Shown here: in pieces, positions 43,894-52,938 of the stretch | How the letters are laid out: each line of letters starts with the position of its first letter | How positions within the stretch are numbered: the first letter of the stretch is position 1 | Origin: Alphaproteobacteria bacterium MedPE-SWcel | GTDB lineage: Bacteria > Pseudomonadota > Alphaproteobacteria > Rhodobacterales > Rhodobacteraceae | Reading direction: 5' to 3' | Assembly (NCBI GenBank): GCA_001874255.1 | Contig: MPDC01000003.1 | Coordinates: forward strand, 62,001-126,000 | DNA length: 64,000 nt | Notes under the pieces: generated by a model | The model's input: only the letters and a program-made list of their open reading frames with translations | The model's database searches: none | Told to the model about the DNA's origin: nothing | Translations under genes and position numbers: made by a program

Positions 43894-44954
43894 GCGGCGC
43901 CCCGCTCCACCAGACCTGCGGCAATGTCCTGAAACGCCTTGGCCTGCGGGCTGTCGGGTTTGGACACGACGATCGGCGCGCCACCATCAGCCGCCAGACG
44001 GACATCCAGATGCAGCGGCACCTCGGCCAGCAGGGGCACATTCATCTTTTGCGCTTCGGCGGCGACGCCACCATGGCCGAAGATATGTTCCTCATGGCCG
44101 CAATTGGAGCAAATATGGGTCGACATGTTCTCGATCAGACCAATGATCGGCACGTTCAGCTTGTTGAACATGTCGATCCCCTTGCGGGCGTCGATCAGCG
44201 CCACATCCTGCGGGGTGGAGACCACGATGGCCCCGTCCACCTGCGCCTTCTGTGCCAGCGTCATCTGAACATCGCCGGTGCCGGGCGGCAGATCCACGAT
44301 CAGCACGTCGAGCGCGCCCCATTGGACCTGCATCATCATCTGCTGCAGCGCGCCCATCAGCATCGGCCCGCGCCAGACGACGGCCTGATCGTCATTGGTC
44401 ATCAGGCCGATGGACATCATGGTGACGCCGTGGTTGCGCAGGGGCAGAATGGTTTTGCCATCGGGGCTGGCGGGGCGACCGGAGACCCCCAGCATGCGGG
44501 GCTGGCTGGGGCCATAGACATCCGCATCCAGCAGACCGACCCGGCGGCCGGCCTGTGCGAGGGCGCAGGCAAGGTTTGCGGATACGGTGGATTTTCCGAC
44601 GCCGCCCTTGCCGGACGCGACCGCGATTATACGGTCGACACCGGGGATTTTCTGCGGCCCCGAGGGGGCGGCCGGTTTCGCGGGTTTCAGATCCGGGGGC
44701 GCCTGAGTGCTGTGGGCCGTCATCAATGCAGAGACGCTGCCCACGCCGGCAAGATCCTTGATCAGGGCCTCTGCCTGATCGCGAACCGGGGCGTAGGCCT
44801 CGGAGCGCGCGGGGTCGATCTCCAGCACGAAGCGGACATTGGCACCGTCGAGCGTCAGCGCACGGACAATGCCGGCAGCAACGATATCGCTGCCGCTGAT
44901 CGGGTCGGTGAGGGTCTTGAGGGCGTCGAGGACGGCGTCGCGGGTTATGGACAC
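43890..44954 (-). CDS. mrp: Mrp/NBP35 family Fe-S carrier ATPase (ApbC)
   Basis: This 354-residue protein has an N-terminal MIP18-like domain (about residues 1-90) and a P-loop ATPase with deviant Walker A GKGGVGKST, followed by LLDADVYGPSQPRMLG, DLPPGTGDVQMTLAQ and a C-terminal CSNC pair that binds a bridging [4Fe-4S] cluster. It delivers Fe-S clusters to apo-proteins in the cytoplasm. It is downstream of the ferredoxin-type protein of the formate dehydrogenase locus, which is rich in Fe-S clients. Confidence 0.95.
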   Translation of the reverse strand: MSITRDAVLDALKTLTDPISGSDIVAAGIVRALTLDGANVRFVLEIDPARSEAYAPVRDQAEALIKDLAGVGSVSALMTAHSTQAPPDLKPAKPAAPSGPQKIPGVDRIIAVASGKGGVGKSTVSANLACALAQAGRRVGLLDADVYGPSQPRMLGVSGRPASPDGKTILPLRNHGVTMMSIGLMTNDDQAVVWRGPMLMGALQQMMMQVQWGALDVLIVDLPPGTGDVQMTLAQKAQVDGAIVVSTPQDVALIDARKGIDMFNKLNVPIIGLIENMSTHICSNCGHEEHIFGHGGVAAEAQKMNVPLLAEVPLHLDVRLAADGGAPIVVSKPDSPQAKAFQDIAAGLVERGAA

Positions 44955-45236
44955 GCGGGGCTACTCCTTGGTTGGGCGGTGAAAGTCGGGCGCGGATCGC
45001 TCCGCGTGACAGAGGTCTTGTTGCTGTCCTAGCATGGCCTGCGGCCCCTGCGACAGGGCGAAGCGCTGGACAGGCAGAGGCGATACCTGAACCGGACCGT
45101 CCGCAGTGGCGGGATCTCGGCCGGGGCAGAGGCGCGACAGGCTGCGCCCCGGGACGAGAGGGGTGCCGCCGCCTGTCGGAAGGGGCGCCGCCGCCTGTGG
45201 TGGGAAGTGAAGAGATCCGCTCATGCGATGGGGCCG

Positions 45237-47195
45237 TCAGTGATCGCGACGTTTGCTGAGGTAGTCTTCGGTGGTGCGGACCCGTGGACGATCCGCGCCG
45301 GCAAAGGGTGAGTTCTGTTGATGGAACTGCGCGTTGACGCGGCAATCGTCGCACATCTGGATCATCCGCGCTGCATTTTCATTGGCGAACATGGCGTGTT
45401 TGCCGGCCAGTTTGTCGATGATCTTCTCAACGGTGGATTTGACGCCAAAGAGCGCGCCGCATTCGACACAGGCAAAGGGCTCCTCTTCATGCAGCACCAC
45501 CTGATCCAGGGCGCTGGCCGCAAGGTTCAGCCGGGGTTCATATGTGATGGCATCCTCGGGACAGATATTGGCGCAGAGGCCACATTGCAGGCAGGCATCC
45601 TCCTGAAACCGCAGCTGGGGCAGATCTGGATTGTCGCCCAAGGCGCCGGACGGGCAGAGCGAAACACAGGACAGGCACAGCGAGCAGGCCTCCTGATCAA
45701 CGAGAACCGCCCCATAGGGAGCGCCCTCGGGCAGCGGCAGCGGCACATCCGGCGCGTTCAGCGCCAATGCGGCCTGGCGGGTGACCTGCCGCCGTGTCCC
45801 CATCGGGCGCTGCGGGGTCGCGACCGGGGCCGGGCGCGCGCGGTCCTGATAGAGGGCATCACAGAGGGCCTCGGGGTCGGTGATCTGGAGAATTTCGCCG
45901 GCCCCGGGAGAGATCGCATTGGCCAGCTCAACCTCCTGTTCCTGCACGGTGAGGTCGGTCCGTGGCCCCGGCAGAATGGCCACCTCGACGAAGCCCGCAG
46001 CCCGCGCCGCGAGGATTTCGGCGTGTCCGAAGGTGTTCAGGGCCTCGACCTCCAGCGGGATCACCGTCGCGGGCAGGCCGCGATCAAAGCGGGCGGCCAG
46101 GCGGATCATCTCGGCGCCATGGGCATCCACCACCAGCAGGCGCGGCGCCTGTCCGCCTGCGTCGAGGAAGGCCTTGGCCAGAGTTTGCACCCGGCGGAAC
46201 AGATCGCTCGTCGGGGGGGCGTCATAGGTGATGGCCCCGGAGGGGCAGAGCGCGGCACAGGAGCCGCAGCCGGCGCAGATCATCGGGTCAATGGTGACAT
46301 GATCGCCCTCCGGAGCGATGGCCCCTGTGGGGCAGACGTCCAGACAGCGGTTGCAGCCGGCCTGACTGGCCCGGGAATGGGCGCAGAGCAGAGGCTCGGT
46401 CTTGACGTAGAGCGGTTTTTCGAAGGTCCCGACCAGTTGGCTGGCGGCGAGGATGGCATCGGCAACCGCGCCGGGGGATTTCGGATCGGGACGCAAGTAG
46501 CCTTCGCGTTTTTCCGGGGCAGGGAACAGCGGGATCGCCCCGCGCAGGTCGAGGAGGATGTCACAGCTTGACCGAGCGCCATCCCGGGGACTGTCCCAGG
46601 ACCAGAGGCGACCGGTGGTGTCGAGCTGTTGCAGCGCGTCTATCGTCACCACAAAGTTGCCCAAGGCTCCGCGCGCGCTGCGCAGGCGCCCCTGCACCGT
46701 GTCGAACCCGCGGCCGAGCGGGGGATCTGTCGGCTCTGTCAGCAGCACGGTCACGCCCAGGACATCCTGCAGCTTCTCGGCGACCGGCAGCGCGACCTCG
46801 GCGGGGCCGACAATGAGGCAGAGACCTTCGCTGATGACGTCGACAGTCTTGGCCGCCGTGCCCGGCATCCGGGCTTCGGCGATCAATGAGGACATTTTGG
46901 GTAGTATTGCCCCCGGTGTCGCCGCGTCTGCGGACCATCCGGCCCGGTCCCGCAGGTCGAGAAAGGGGGGCGGTTCGACCCCCATCTCGGTCGCGAGTTC
47001 CGAGAAAAGGCGGCTCTCCTGGCCACAGCAAAAAATTGTGTCCTCTTGACCGAGGGCCTGCATCGCGGCGTCGGTTTCGGTGGTGCACAGGCCGGAATGG
47101 ACCGTGGAGCAGGCCAGGCCGGTGAGGTCGGAAAGCGCCGCCGGGTCGAGCGGCTGCGTCCCGGAACAATCACATAAAATCAGACGTTTGGACAT
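45237..47195 (-). CDS. Multi-[4Fe-4S] ferredoxin-like protein of the formate dehydrogenase locus
   Basis: This 652-residue cytoplasmic protein has an N-terminal HdrA-like piece with cysteine pairs (CDCSG, FCCGQE), two ferredoxin motifs near the middle (CNRCLDVCP, CAGCGSCAALCP), two more toward the end (CSLCLSCVSLCP, CLQCGLCANICP) and a C-terminal pair of CxxC-type motifs (CVEC, CDDC). It could pass electrons to or from the formate dehydrogenase system. It is divergent from DUF3305/DUF3306, and this neighbourhood is common near Fdh genes. Start: ATG 47195. Confidence 0.88.
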   Translation of the reverse strand: MSKRLILCDCSGTQPLDPAALSDLTGLACSTVHSGLCTTETDAAMQALGQEDTIFCCGQESRLFSELATEMGVEPPPFLDLRDRAGWSADAATPGAILPKMSSLIAEARMPGTAAKTVDVISEGLCLIVGPAEVALPVAEKLQDVLGVTVLLTEPTDPPLGRGFDTVQGRLRSARGALGNFVVTIDALQQLDTTGRLWSWDSPRDGARSSCDILLDLRGAIPLFPAPEKREGYLRPDPKSPGAVADAILAASQLVGTFEKPLYVKTEPLLCAHSRASQAGCNRCLDVCPTGAIAPEGDHVTIDPMICAGCGSCAALCPSGAITYDAPPTSDLFRRVQTLAKAFLDAGGQAPRLLVVDAHGAEMIRLAARFDRGLPATVIPLEVEALNTFGHAEILAARAAGFVEVAILPGPRTDLTVQEQEVELANAISPGAGEILQITDPEALCDALYQDRARPAPVATPQRPMGTRRQVTRQAALALNAPDVPLPLPEGAPYGAVLVDQEACSLCLSCVSLCPSGALGDNPDLPQLRFQEDACLQCGLCANICPEDAITYEPRLNLAASALDQVVLHEEEPFACVECGALFGVKSTVEKIIDKLAGKHAMFANENAARMIQMCDDCRVNAQFHQQNSPFAGADRPRVRTTEDYLSKRRDH

Positions 47196-47560
47196 GGTTT
47201 CCTCGCTGGCGTTCACGCTGGCAATCGGCGCCGGTTTCTCGGTTCAGGACCACACCCTAGACATGATTCCCTGCGCTCGTAAACCACTCCGGGCGTTGCG
47301 GGACGGCCGGGCAATGGCGGCATCGGCGCAGGTGATTCGCGCGATGATCAGCGAAATTGAATGCCTGATAAAAATGCTAGAAATAGACAATTCGTCCCAG
47401 AGGGGGTGGCTTGCGGGGATGGGCTGTCCAAAATGTCCGCTTGTGCTGAAAATGCGAGCGATTGTGGAACAGTGTTCTTTCGCATGCGGATGACTTTGCG
47501 GCAGTCTTGCGGTGCATAAGCAAGGACAGACGTTTGGACCAAGCCAAGGCAAAGACGGAC
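47196..47560. promoter_or_regulatory. Divergent promoter region of the fdh locus
   Basis: This 365-bp region separates the ferredoxin gene (minus) from DUF3305 (plus). I see an AT-rich patch around 47355-47395 and no clear FNR box, sigma-54 box or gene. Confidence 0.45.
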
Positions 47561-48097
47561 ATGATGCCTTTGGGCATCGTCATTCGGCGCACCCCGGGGG
47601 TGACGCCCTGGGCACGTTGGGCGTGGAAAGCGGTGGCTGTCATGCCTGGCGCCGCCGCGGCGGACTGGACGCTTCTGCGCGAAGGCGAGGGCGTGTCCGA
47701 GTTCCATGCCGCCACCCTGCCGCTGGAACTGCACCGCGCCGATGCGGAGGCCTATATGCAGGGGCTGACAGCATCGCCGCCCAGCGTCTATGTGGTGATG
47801 CGGAGCGGTTCGGGAGATCGCCCCGATCTGATGCTGGTGACCGCCTCGCCATTCGAGGCGCAGGATTACGCGGACACTGGCGAGGATCTGGTCGAGAAGG
47901 TGGAGATGCCCGTGGGGCTCGTGGCCTGGGTGCGCGACTTTACCCTCGCTCATTTCAAGGAAGAGGAATTCCGCAAGCGGCGCCGGGATCGTACGCGCAC
48001 CGATCTGGAAGAAGACGGCGTCGGGGACGCCCGTATTCCACAGTTGACGGATGTCTATCGGGCTCCGGCCAAAAGCCGCAAGGAGCGTCTGCAATGA
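47561..48097 (+). CDS. DUF3305 domain-containing protein
   Basis: This roughly 178-residue protein starts MMPLGIVIRRTPGVTPWARW, then WTLLREGEGVSEFHAATLPL and VYVVMRSG. It is a conserved companion of DUF3306, TorD and formate dehydrogenase genes. The start is uncertain: the ATG at 47561 is used, while a TTG at 47534 with AGGA upstream would add nine residues. Its stop overlaps the DUF3306 start. The function is unknown, probably Fdh assembly. Confidence 0.82.
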   Translation: MMPLGIVIRRTPGVTPWARWAWKAVAVMPGAAAADWTLLREGEGVSEFHAATLPLELHRADAEAYMQGLTASPPSVYVVMRSGSGDRPDLMLVTASPFEAQDYADTGEDLVEKVEMPVGLVAWVRDFTLAHFKEEEFRKRRRDRTRTDLEEDGVGDARIPQLTDVYRAPAKSRKERLQ

Positions 48098-48822
48098 CTG
48101 GCCGCACCTTCTGGGATCGCCGCCGCGCTGCGGTCGAGGCGGAGCAGCAGGCCGAGATCCGTGCGACCGTCGAGGCGGAAACGGCGCGGCGCGAGGCGGA
48201 AAACGCCGACAGGGACGACGCGGAAATCCTCGCCGAGCTGGAGTTGCCGAACCCGGATACATTGGGGCTTGGCGATGATTTCAAGGCGTTTTTGACCGAG
48301 GCGGTTCCGGCGCGGATCAAGGCGCGTGCCCTGCGCCGGTTGTGGACGACGAACCCGGTGCTCGCCAATGTCGATGGTCTGCTGGACTATGGCGATGATT
48401 TTACCGATGCGGCGATGGCGGTGGAGAATATCCAGACCGCCTATCAGGTGGGCAAGGGCATGACGGCGCATGTCGAGGAGCTGGCACGCCAGGCGGAGGT
48501 GGAGGCTGCGAAGACCGACGCGCTGTCGCCGGAGGATGACGAAACCGGGGGCGCGCCCGGTGACGCAGAGTCAGAACCAGTAGCTACAGGGGTCGAGGGC
48601 GAGGACGCCCCGGAGACAGGCGCCCCCCAGCCGCAGGAACTGTCGCCAGAGGCTGACCAGATGGCCGAGCCAGATGCGGCCCCCGCCGCACTGGTCTCAG
48701 CCATCGATGAAAATGCGGAGACCCGGCAGGCTGCCGTTTCCGAAATCGAAGAGGAGACGCTCCTGCCGGTGGTGCCGCGCAGGATGCGGTTCGTTTTTGA
48801 GAGCGCGGGAGACACCGCATGA
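48094..48822 (+). CDS. DUF3306 domain-containing protein
   Basis: This 242-residue acidic protein has an N-terminal coiled-coil-like stretch (RRAAVEAEQQAEIRATVEAE), a core with FKAFLTEAVPARIKARALRR and LWTTNPVLANVDGLLDYGDD, and a long Glu/Ala-rich low-complexity region. The core is the DUF3306 signature. ATGA overlaps join it to DUF3305 before and TorD after. It probably helps mature the formate dehydrogenase; no catalytic motif is seen. Confidence 0.85.
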   Translation: MTGRTFWDRRRAAVEAEQQAEIRATVEAETARREAENADRDDAEILAELELPNPDTLGLGDDFKAFLTEAVPARIKARALRRLWTTNPVLANVDGLLDYGDDFTDAAMAVENIQTAYQVGKGMTAHVEELARQAEVEAAKTDALSPEDDETGGAPGDAESEPVATGVEGEDAPETGAPQPQELSPEADQMAEPDAAPAALVSAIDENAETRQAAVSEIEEETLLPVVPRRMRFVFESAGDTA

Positions 48823-49445
48823 CAGAGGACAACAGGATGACCGACGCAGCTCTGGCCGTGCCAGCCGTCAACGAAGAAGACCGCCTGCGTGCGGACCTCT
48901 ACAACTATATCGGCTTGATGCTGGCGTCGGCGCCGGATCAGATGTTGCTGGACCAGACCGCCGGGCTGTCCGGCGACGACACGCCGTTGGGGCAGGCGAT
49001 CACGCAGCTGGCGCGGGTGGCCAAACGCACCAAACCCGCCGGGGCCGAGCGCGAGTTCAACGCCCTGTTCATCGGGTTGGGCCGGGGCGAGCTGCTGCCC
49101 TATGCCAGCTACTATCTGACGGGGTTCCTGAATGAAAAACCGCTGGCGGCGCTGCGCAATGACATGACGGCCCGAGGCCTGAGCAGGGCGCCGAATGTGT
49201 TCGAACCCGAGGACAACATCGCCTCCCTGATGGAGATGATGGGCGCATTGATTGTCGGCCGCTTTGGCGCGCCCGCCCGTCTGGAGGATCAAAAGACCTT
49301 TTTCAACAAACACATCGGCCCGTGGGCGGGACATTTCTTTGCCGATCTCGAAGGCGCCAAGAACTCTGTTCTTTATGCCTCGCTCGGGACTGTCGGCCGC
49401 GCCTTCATGGAGATCGAGGCCGAAGGGTTCCGGATGGGGGGATGA
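48819..49445 (+). CDS. TorD/DmsD family chaperone
   Basis: This 208-residue helical protein has the family pattern: LRADLYNYIGLMLASAPDQ, EREFNALFIGLGRGELLPYA then SYYLTGFLNEKPLAALR, EPEDNIASLMEMMGALI. It is expected to bind the Tat signal of FdhA and coordinate cofactor insertion before export. The first ATG overlaps the DUF3306 stop; ATG 48837 is an alternative. Confidence 0.9.
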   Translation: MTEDNRMTDAALAVPAVNEEDRLRADLYNYIGLMLASAPDQMLLDQTAGLSGDDTPLGQAITQLARVAKRTKPAGAEREFNALFIGLGRGELLPYASYYLTGFLNEKPLAALRNDMTARGLSRAPNVFEPEDNIASLMEMMGALIVGRFGAPARLEDQKTFFNKHIGPWAGHFFADLEGAKNSVLYASLGTVGRAFMEIEAEGFRMGG

Positions 49446-49559
49446 CCGTCACGACAGAATTCAGCGCGTGAGGGGCACGTGCAGGGTGGGGCGGACCGGC
49501 TGCCCGAGGATGGGGCCTGACCCACAGGACCTGACAAACCAAGAAGGAGGAGACCAGAG

Positions 49560-49619
49560 ATGGCAAAACCAGAGATGGCAAAACCAGAAATGGCAAAACC
49601 AGAAATGGCACAAAAAGAG
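49560..49619. repeat. 15-bp tandem repeat encoding MAKPE units
   Basis: Four units of ATGGCAAAACCAGAG type, each with its own ATG, form the 5' end of the small Tat-protein gene. Confidence 0.8.
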
Positions 49620-49793
49620 GATGGCGCCAGTCGCCGTGACTTTCTGAAGCTGGCGGCGACCACCACGCCGGTCGCGGCAGTGGCATTGGCGACCACAGGA
49701 GGCGAAGCCGAGGCTGCAGCTCCTGATCCGACATCGGACAAGATGCAGGACACCGCGCATACCCGCGCCTACTACGACAGCACCCGGTTCTGA
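49560..49793 (+). CDS. Formate dehydrogenase-region Tat-signal small protein
   Basis: This 77-residue protein has a Tat motif (SRRDFLKLAATTTPVAAVAL) and a short C-terminal part (DPTSDKMQDTAHTRAYYDST). It matches the small twin-arginine protein regularly encoded just upstream of Fdh alpha subunits. The first 20 residues are four MAKPE-type units from a 15-bp tandem repeat (49560-49619), so any of four in-frame ATGs could be the true start. Confidence 0.82.
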   Translation: MAKPEMAKPEMAKPEMAQKEDGASRRDFLKLAATTTPVAAVALATTGGEAEAAAPDPTSDKMQDTAHTRAYYDSTRF

Positions 49794-49878
49794 GTTTCAG
49801 ACTTCGGTTGCCTTCATACCTTTGCCGACTGGTTGCGTGACGCCCGACTGCGCGAAGGATTCCCAACAAACCCAGCGC

Positions 49879-49896
49879 GTTTCCGATGTCGGAAAC
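49879..49896. promoter_or_regulatory. Palindrome directly before the fdhA ribosome site
   Basis: GTTTCCGATGTCGGAAAC has perfect 8-bp arms and lies 4 bp before the AGGGAGG ribosome site of fdhA. It could be an operator or an RNA hairpin between the small Tat gene and fdhA. Confidence 0.5.
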
Positions 49897-49914
49897 AAGC
49901 AAGGGAGGTAGAAC

Positions 49915-52900
49915 ATGCTTAGGAAAAAGACCAACGGGGTTGCGCGACGCCCCCAGCGGACAAGTATCCTGTCCAAGGTCGGTGAAACATCCGTCGACCG
50001 CCGTGCATTCCTGCGCGGCTCGGGCCTCGCCATTGGCGGGCTTGCAGCCATCAGCGCCACCGGCGGCACGGTAACGCAGGCCAATGCGGCCGTATCCGCG
50101 ACCGGCTCGGTCGAAACCATCAAATCCGTCTGCACCCATTGTTCCGTCGGTTGTACCGTCGTCGCCGAGGTGCAGAATGGCGTCTGGGTCGGCCAGGAAC
50201 CGGGCTGGGACAGCCCCTTCAATCTTGGTGCCCATTGCGCCAAGGGCGCATCGGTGCGCGAGCACGCCCATGGCGAACGCCGCCTGAAATACCCGATGAA
50301 GAAAGAGGGCGGTGAGTGGAAGCGCATTTCCTGGGAGCAGGCGATCGACGAGATCGGCGACGGGATGATGCAGATCCGCGAAGAAAGCGGGCCTGACAGC
50401 GTCTACTGGCTCGGCTCGGCCAAGCACAACAACGAACAGGCCTATCTGTTCCGCAAGTTCGCCGCCTATTGGGGCACGAACAACGTGGATCACCAGGCCC
50501 GGATTTGCCATTCGACCACAGTTGCCGGTGTTGCCAACACCTGGGGCTATGGGGCGATGACCAATTCCTACAATGACATCCACAACTCCAAGGCGATCTT
50601 CATCATCGGCGGCAACCCGGCCGAGGCGCATCCCGTCTCGCTGTTGCATGTGCTGAAGGCCAAGGAGCAGAACAACGCACCGCTGATCGTCTGCGATCCG
50701 CGCTTTACCCGCACCGCGGCCCATGCCGACGAATACGTGCGCTTCCGTCCCGGTTCGGATGTGGCGCTGGTCTGGGGCATCCTGTGGCATATCTTCGAGA
50801 ACGGCTGGGAGGACAAGGAGTTCATCCGCACCCGTGTCTGGGGCATGGATCAGATCCGGGACGAAGTGGCCAAGTGGAACCCGGAAGAGGTCGAGCGCGT
50901 CACCGGCACGCCCGGCAGCCAGCTGAAGCGGGTGGCACGGACCCTCGCCAACAACCGCCCCGGCACCGTGATCTGGTGTATGGGTGGCACCCAGCACACC
51001 AACGGCAACAACAACACCCGCGCCTATTGCATCCTGCAGCTGGCGCTGGGCAACATGGGCACCGAAGGCGGCGGCACCAATATCTTCCGTGGCCACGACA
51101 ACGTCCAGGGCGCGACCGATCTCGGCGTTCTCAGCCACACGCTGCCCGGCTACTACGGCTTGTCCGCAGGCGCATGGGGCCACTGGGGCCGTGTCTGGGG
51201 CGAGGATATGGACTGGCTCAAGGCGCAGTTCCAGACCGTGAAGGGCGCCGACGGCAAAGACAAGAACCTGATGCAGGAAACCGGTATTCCGGTCAGCCGC
51301 TGGATCGATGGCGTGCTGGAAGATGCGGAAAACATGGACCAGCCCAACAAGGTGCGGGCCATGGTTCTGTGGGGCCACGCGCCCAACTCGCAGACCCGGA
51401 TGCCGGAGATGAAGACGGCGATGGAACAGCTCGACATGCTTGTCGTGGTGGATCCCTATCCGACCGTCTCTGCCGTGCTGCACGACCGCACCGATGGCGT
51501 CTACCTGCTGCCGGCCGCGACGCAGTTTGAAACCCGCGGATCGGTGACCGCCTCCAACCGGTCGATCCAATGGCGCGATCAGGTGGTGGATCCGCTGTTC
51601 GAGAGCCTGCCGGATCATGTGATCATTGCCAAGTTCGCGAATAAATTCGGCTGGGCCGATCGCTTCTTCCGCAATATCGAGATGGAAGACGCCGAGACGC
51701 CGAATATCGAAAGCGTCACCCGCGAGTTCAACTCCGGCATGTGGACGGTCGGCTACACCGGGCAGAGCCCGGAGCGGATCAAGCTGCATATGGCGAACCA
51801 GCACACGTTTGACCGCACCACGCTTCAGGCGCTGGGCGGCCCGGCGGACGGGGATTTCTACGGCATGCCGTGGCCCTGCTGGGGAACGGCCGAGATGAAG
51901 CACCCCGGCACGCCGAACCTCTATGACATGTCCAAACCGGTTGCCGAAGGCGGATTGTGTTTCCGCGCCCGGTTCGGTGTGGAACGTGATGGCGACAACC
52001 TGTTGGCAGAGGGCGTGTCCAACCCCGGCGCCGAGATCCAGGACGGCTATCCCGAATTCACCATGCAGATGCTGGTGGATCTGGGCTGGGACAAGGATCT
52101 CACGGATGAGGAGCGCACCATTATCGCCGGTGTCGCAGGCATCCAGATCAGGGGCATGGGCGAAGGCCTCACGAGCGGTGACGGAACCCAGGGCAATGGC
52201 GAAGAGGTGGGCGAGCAATCGATGTCTCCCTTCCCCTCCGACTTCAATGCCAAGAGCGCGTCGGTGAACTGGAAGACCGACCTGTCGGGTGGCATCCAGC
52301 GGGTCGCGATCAAACACGGCTGTGCGCCCTTCGGCAATGCCAAGGCGCGTGCGGTGGTCTGGACCTTCCCGGATCCGGTGCCGCTGCACCGGGAGCCGCT
52401 CTACTCCAACCGGCGCGATCTGGTGGCGGATTATCCGACCTATGAGGACCGGAAATTCTACCGCCTGCCGACCATGTACGCCTCGATCCAGAAGAACGAT
52501 GTGTCCAAGGAGTATCCGATCATCCTCACCTCCGGCCGTCTGGTCGAATATGAGGGTGGCGGCGATGAGACCCGCTCCAACCCATGGCTGGCCGAGTTGC
52601 AGCAGGACATGTTCATCGAGATCAACCCGCGCGATGCCAATGATATCGGCGTGCGCGACGGGGCTCAGGTCTGGGTCGAAGGTCCCGAAGGCGGCAAGGT
52701 CAAGGTCATGGCCATGGTCACCGAACGGGTGGGGTCGGGCGTTGCCTTCATGCCCTTCCACTTTGGCGGCCATTTTCAGGGTGAGGACCAGCGGTCGAAA
52801 TACCCGGATGGGGCCGACCCCTATGTTCTGGGCGAAAGCACCAATACGGCGCAGACCTACGGCTACGACTCGGTCACCCAGATGCAGGAGACCAAGGCCA

Positions 52901-52926
52901 CTCTCTGCAAAATCATGCCAGCGTAA
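49915..52926 (+). CDS. fdhA: Formate dehydrogenase subunit alpha (Mo/W-bisPGD, Cys form)
   Basis: This 1003-residue periplasmic catalytic subunit oxidises formate to CO2. A Tat signal (VDRRAFLRGSGLAIGG) spans about residues 28-43. The N-terminal [4Fe-4S] ligands are Cys73, 76, 80 and 108. The active-site metal ligand is Cys198 in ARICHSTTVAG, with the next His essential in the family; there is no in-frame UGA, so it is not a selenoprotein. The protein ends with a molybdopterin-dinucleotide-binding domain. AGGGAGG precedes the ATG. FdhB follows 12 bp downstream. Confidence 0.96.
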   Translation: MLRKKTNGVARRPQRTSILSKVGETSVDRRAFLRGSGLAIGGLAAISATGGTVTQANAAVSATGSVETIKSVCTHCSVGCTVVAEVQNGVWVGQEPGWDSPFNLGAHCAKGASVREHAHGERRLKYPMKKEGGEWKRISWEQAIDEIGDGMMQIREESGPDSVYWLGSAKHNNEQAYLFRKFAAYWGTNNVDHQARICHSTTVAGVANTWGYGAMTNSYNDIHNSKAIFIIGGNPAEAHPVSLLHVLKAKEQNNAPLIVCDPRFTRTAAHADEYVRFRPGSDVALVWGILWHIFENGWEDKEFIRTRVWGMDQIRDEVAKWNPEEVERVTGTPGSQLKRVARTLANNRPGTVIWCMGGTQHTNGNNNTRAYCILQLALGNMGTEGGGTNIFRGHDNVQGATDLGVLSHTLPGYYGLSAGAWGHWGRVWGEDMDWLKAQFQTVKGADGKDKNLMQETGIPVSRWIDGVLEDAENMDQPNKVRAMVLWGHAPNSQTRMPEMKTAMEQLDMLVVVDPYPTVSAVLHDRTDGVYLLPAATQFETRGSVTASNRSIQWRDQVVDPLFESLPDHVIIAKFANKFGWADRFFRNIEMEDAETPNIESVTREFNSGMWTVGYTGQSPERIKLHMANQHTFDRTTLQALGGPADGDFYGMPWPCWGTAEMKHPGTPNLYDMSKPVAEGGLCFRARFGVERDGDNLLAEGVSNPGAEIQDGYPEFTMQMLVDLGWDKDLTDEERTIIAGVAGIQIRGMGEGLTSGDGTQGNGEEVGEQSMSPFPSDFNAKSASVNWKTDLSGGIQRVAIKHGCAPFGNAKARAVVWTFPDPVPLHREPLYSNRRDLVADYPTYEDRKFYRLPTMYASIQKNDVSKEYPIILTSGRLVEYEGGGDETRSNPWLAELQQDMFIEINPRDANDIGVRDGAQVWVEGPEGGKVKVMAMVTERVGSGVAFMPFHFGGHFQGEDQRSKYPDGADPYVLGESTNTAQTYGYDSVTQMQETKATLCKIMPA

Positions 52927-52938
52927 GGAGACGGATAT

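Noticed and set aside
49915-52926. A selenocysteine formate dehydrogenase
   Set aside because: The active-site position is an ordinary Cys codon (Cys198) and the reading frame has no internal TGA.
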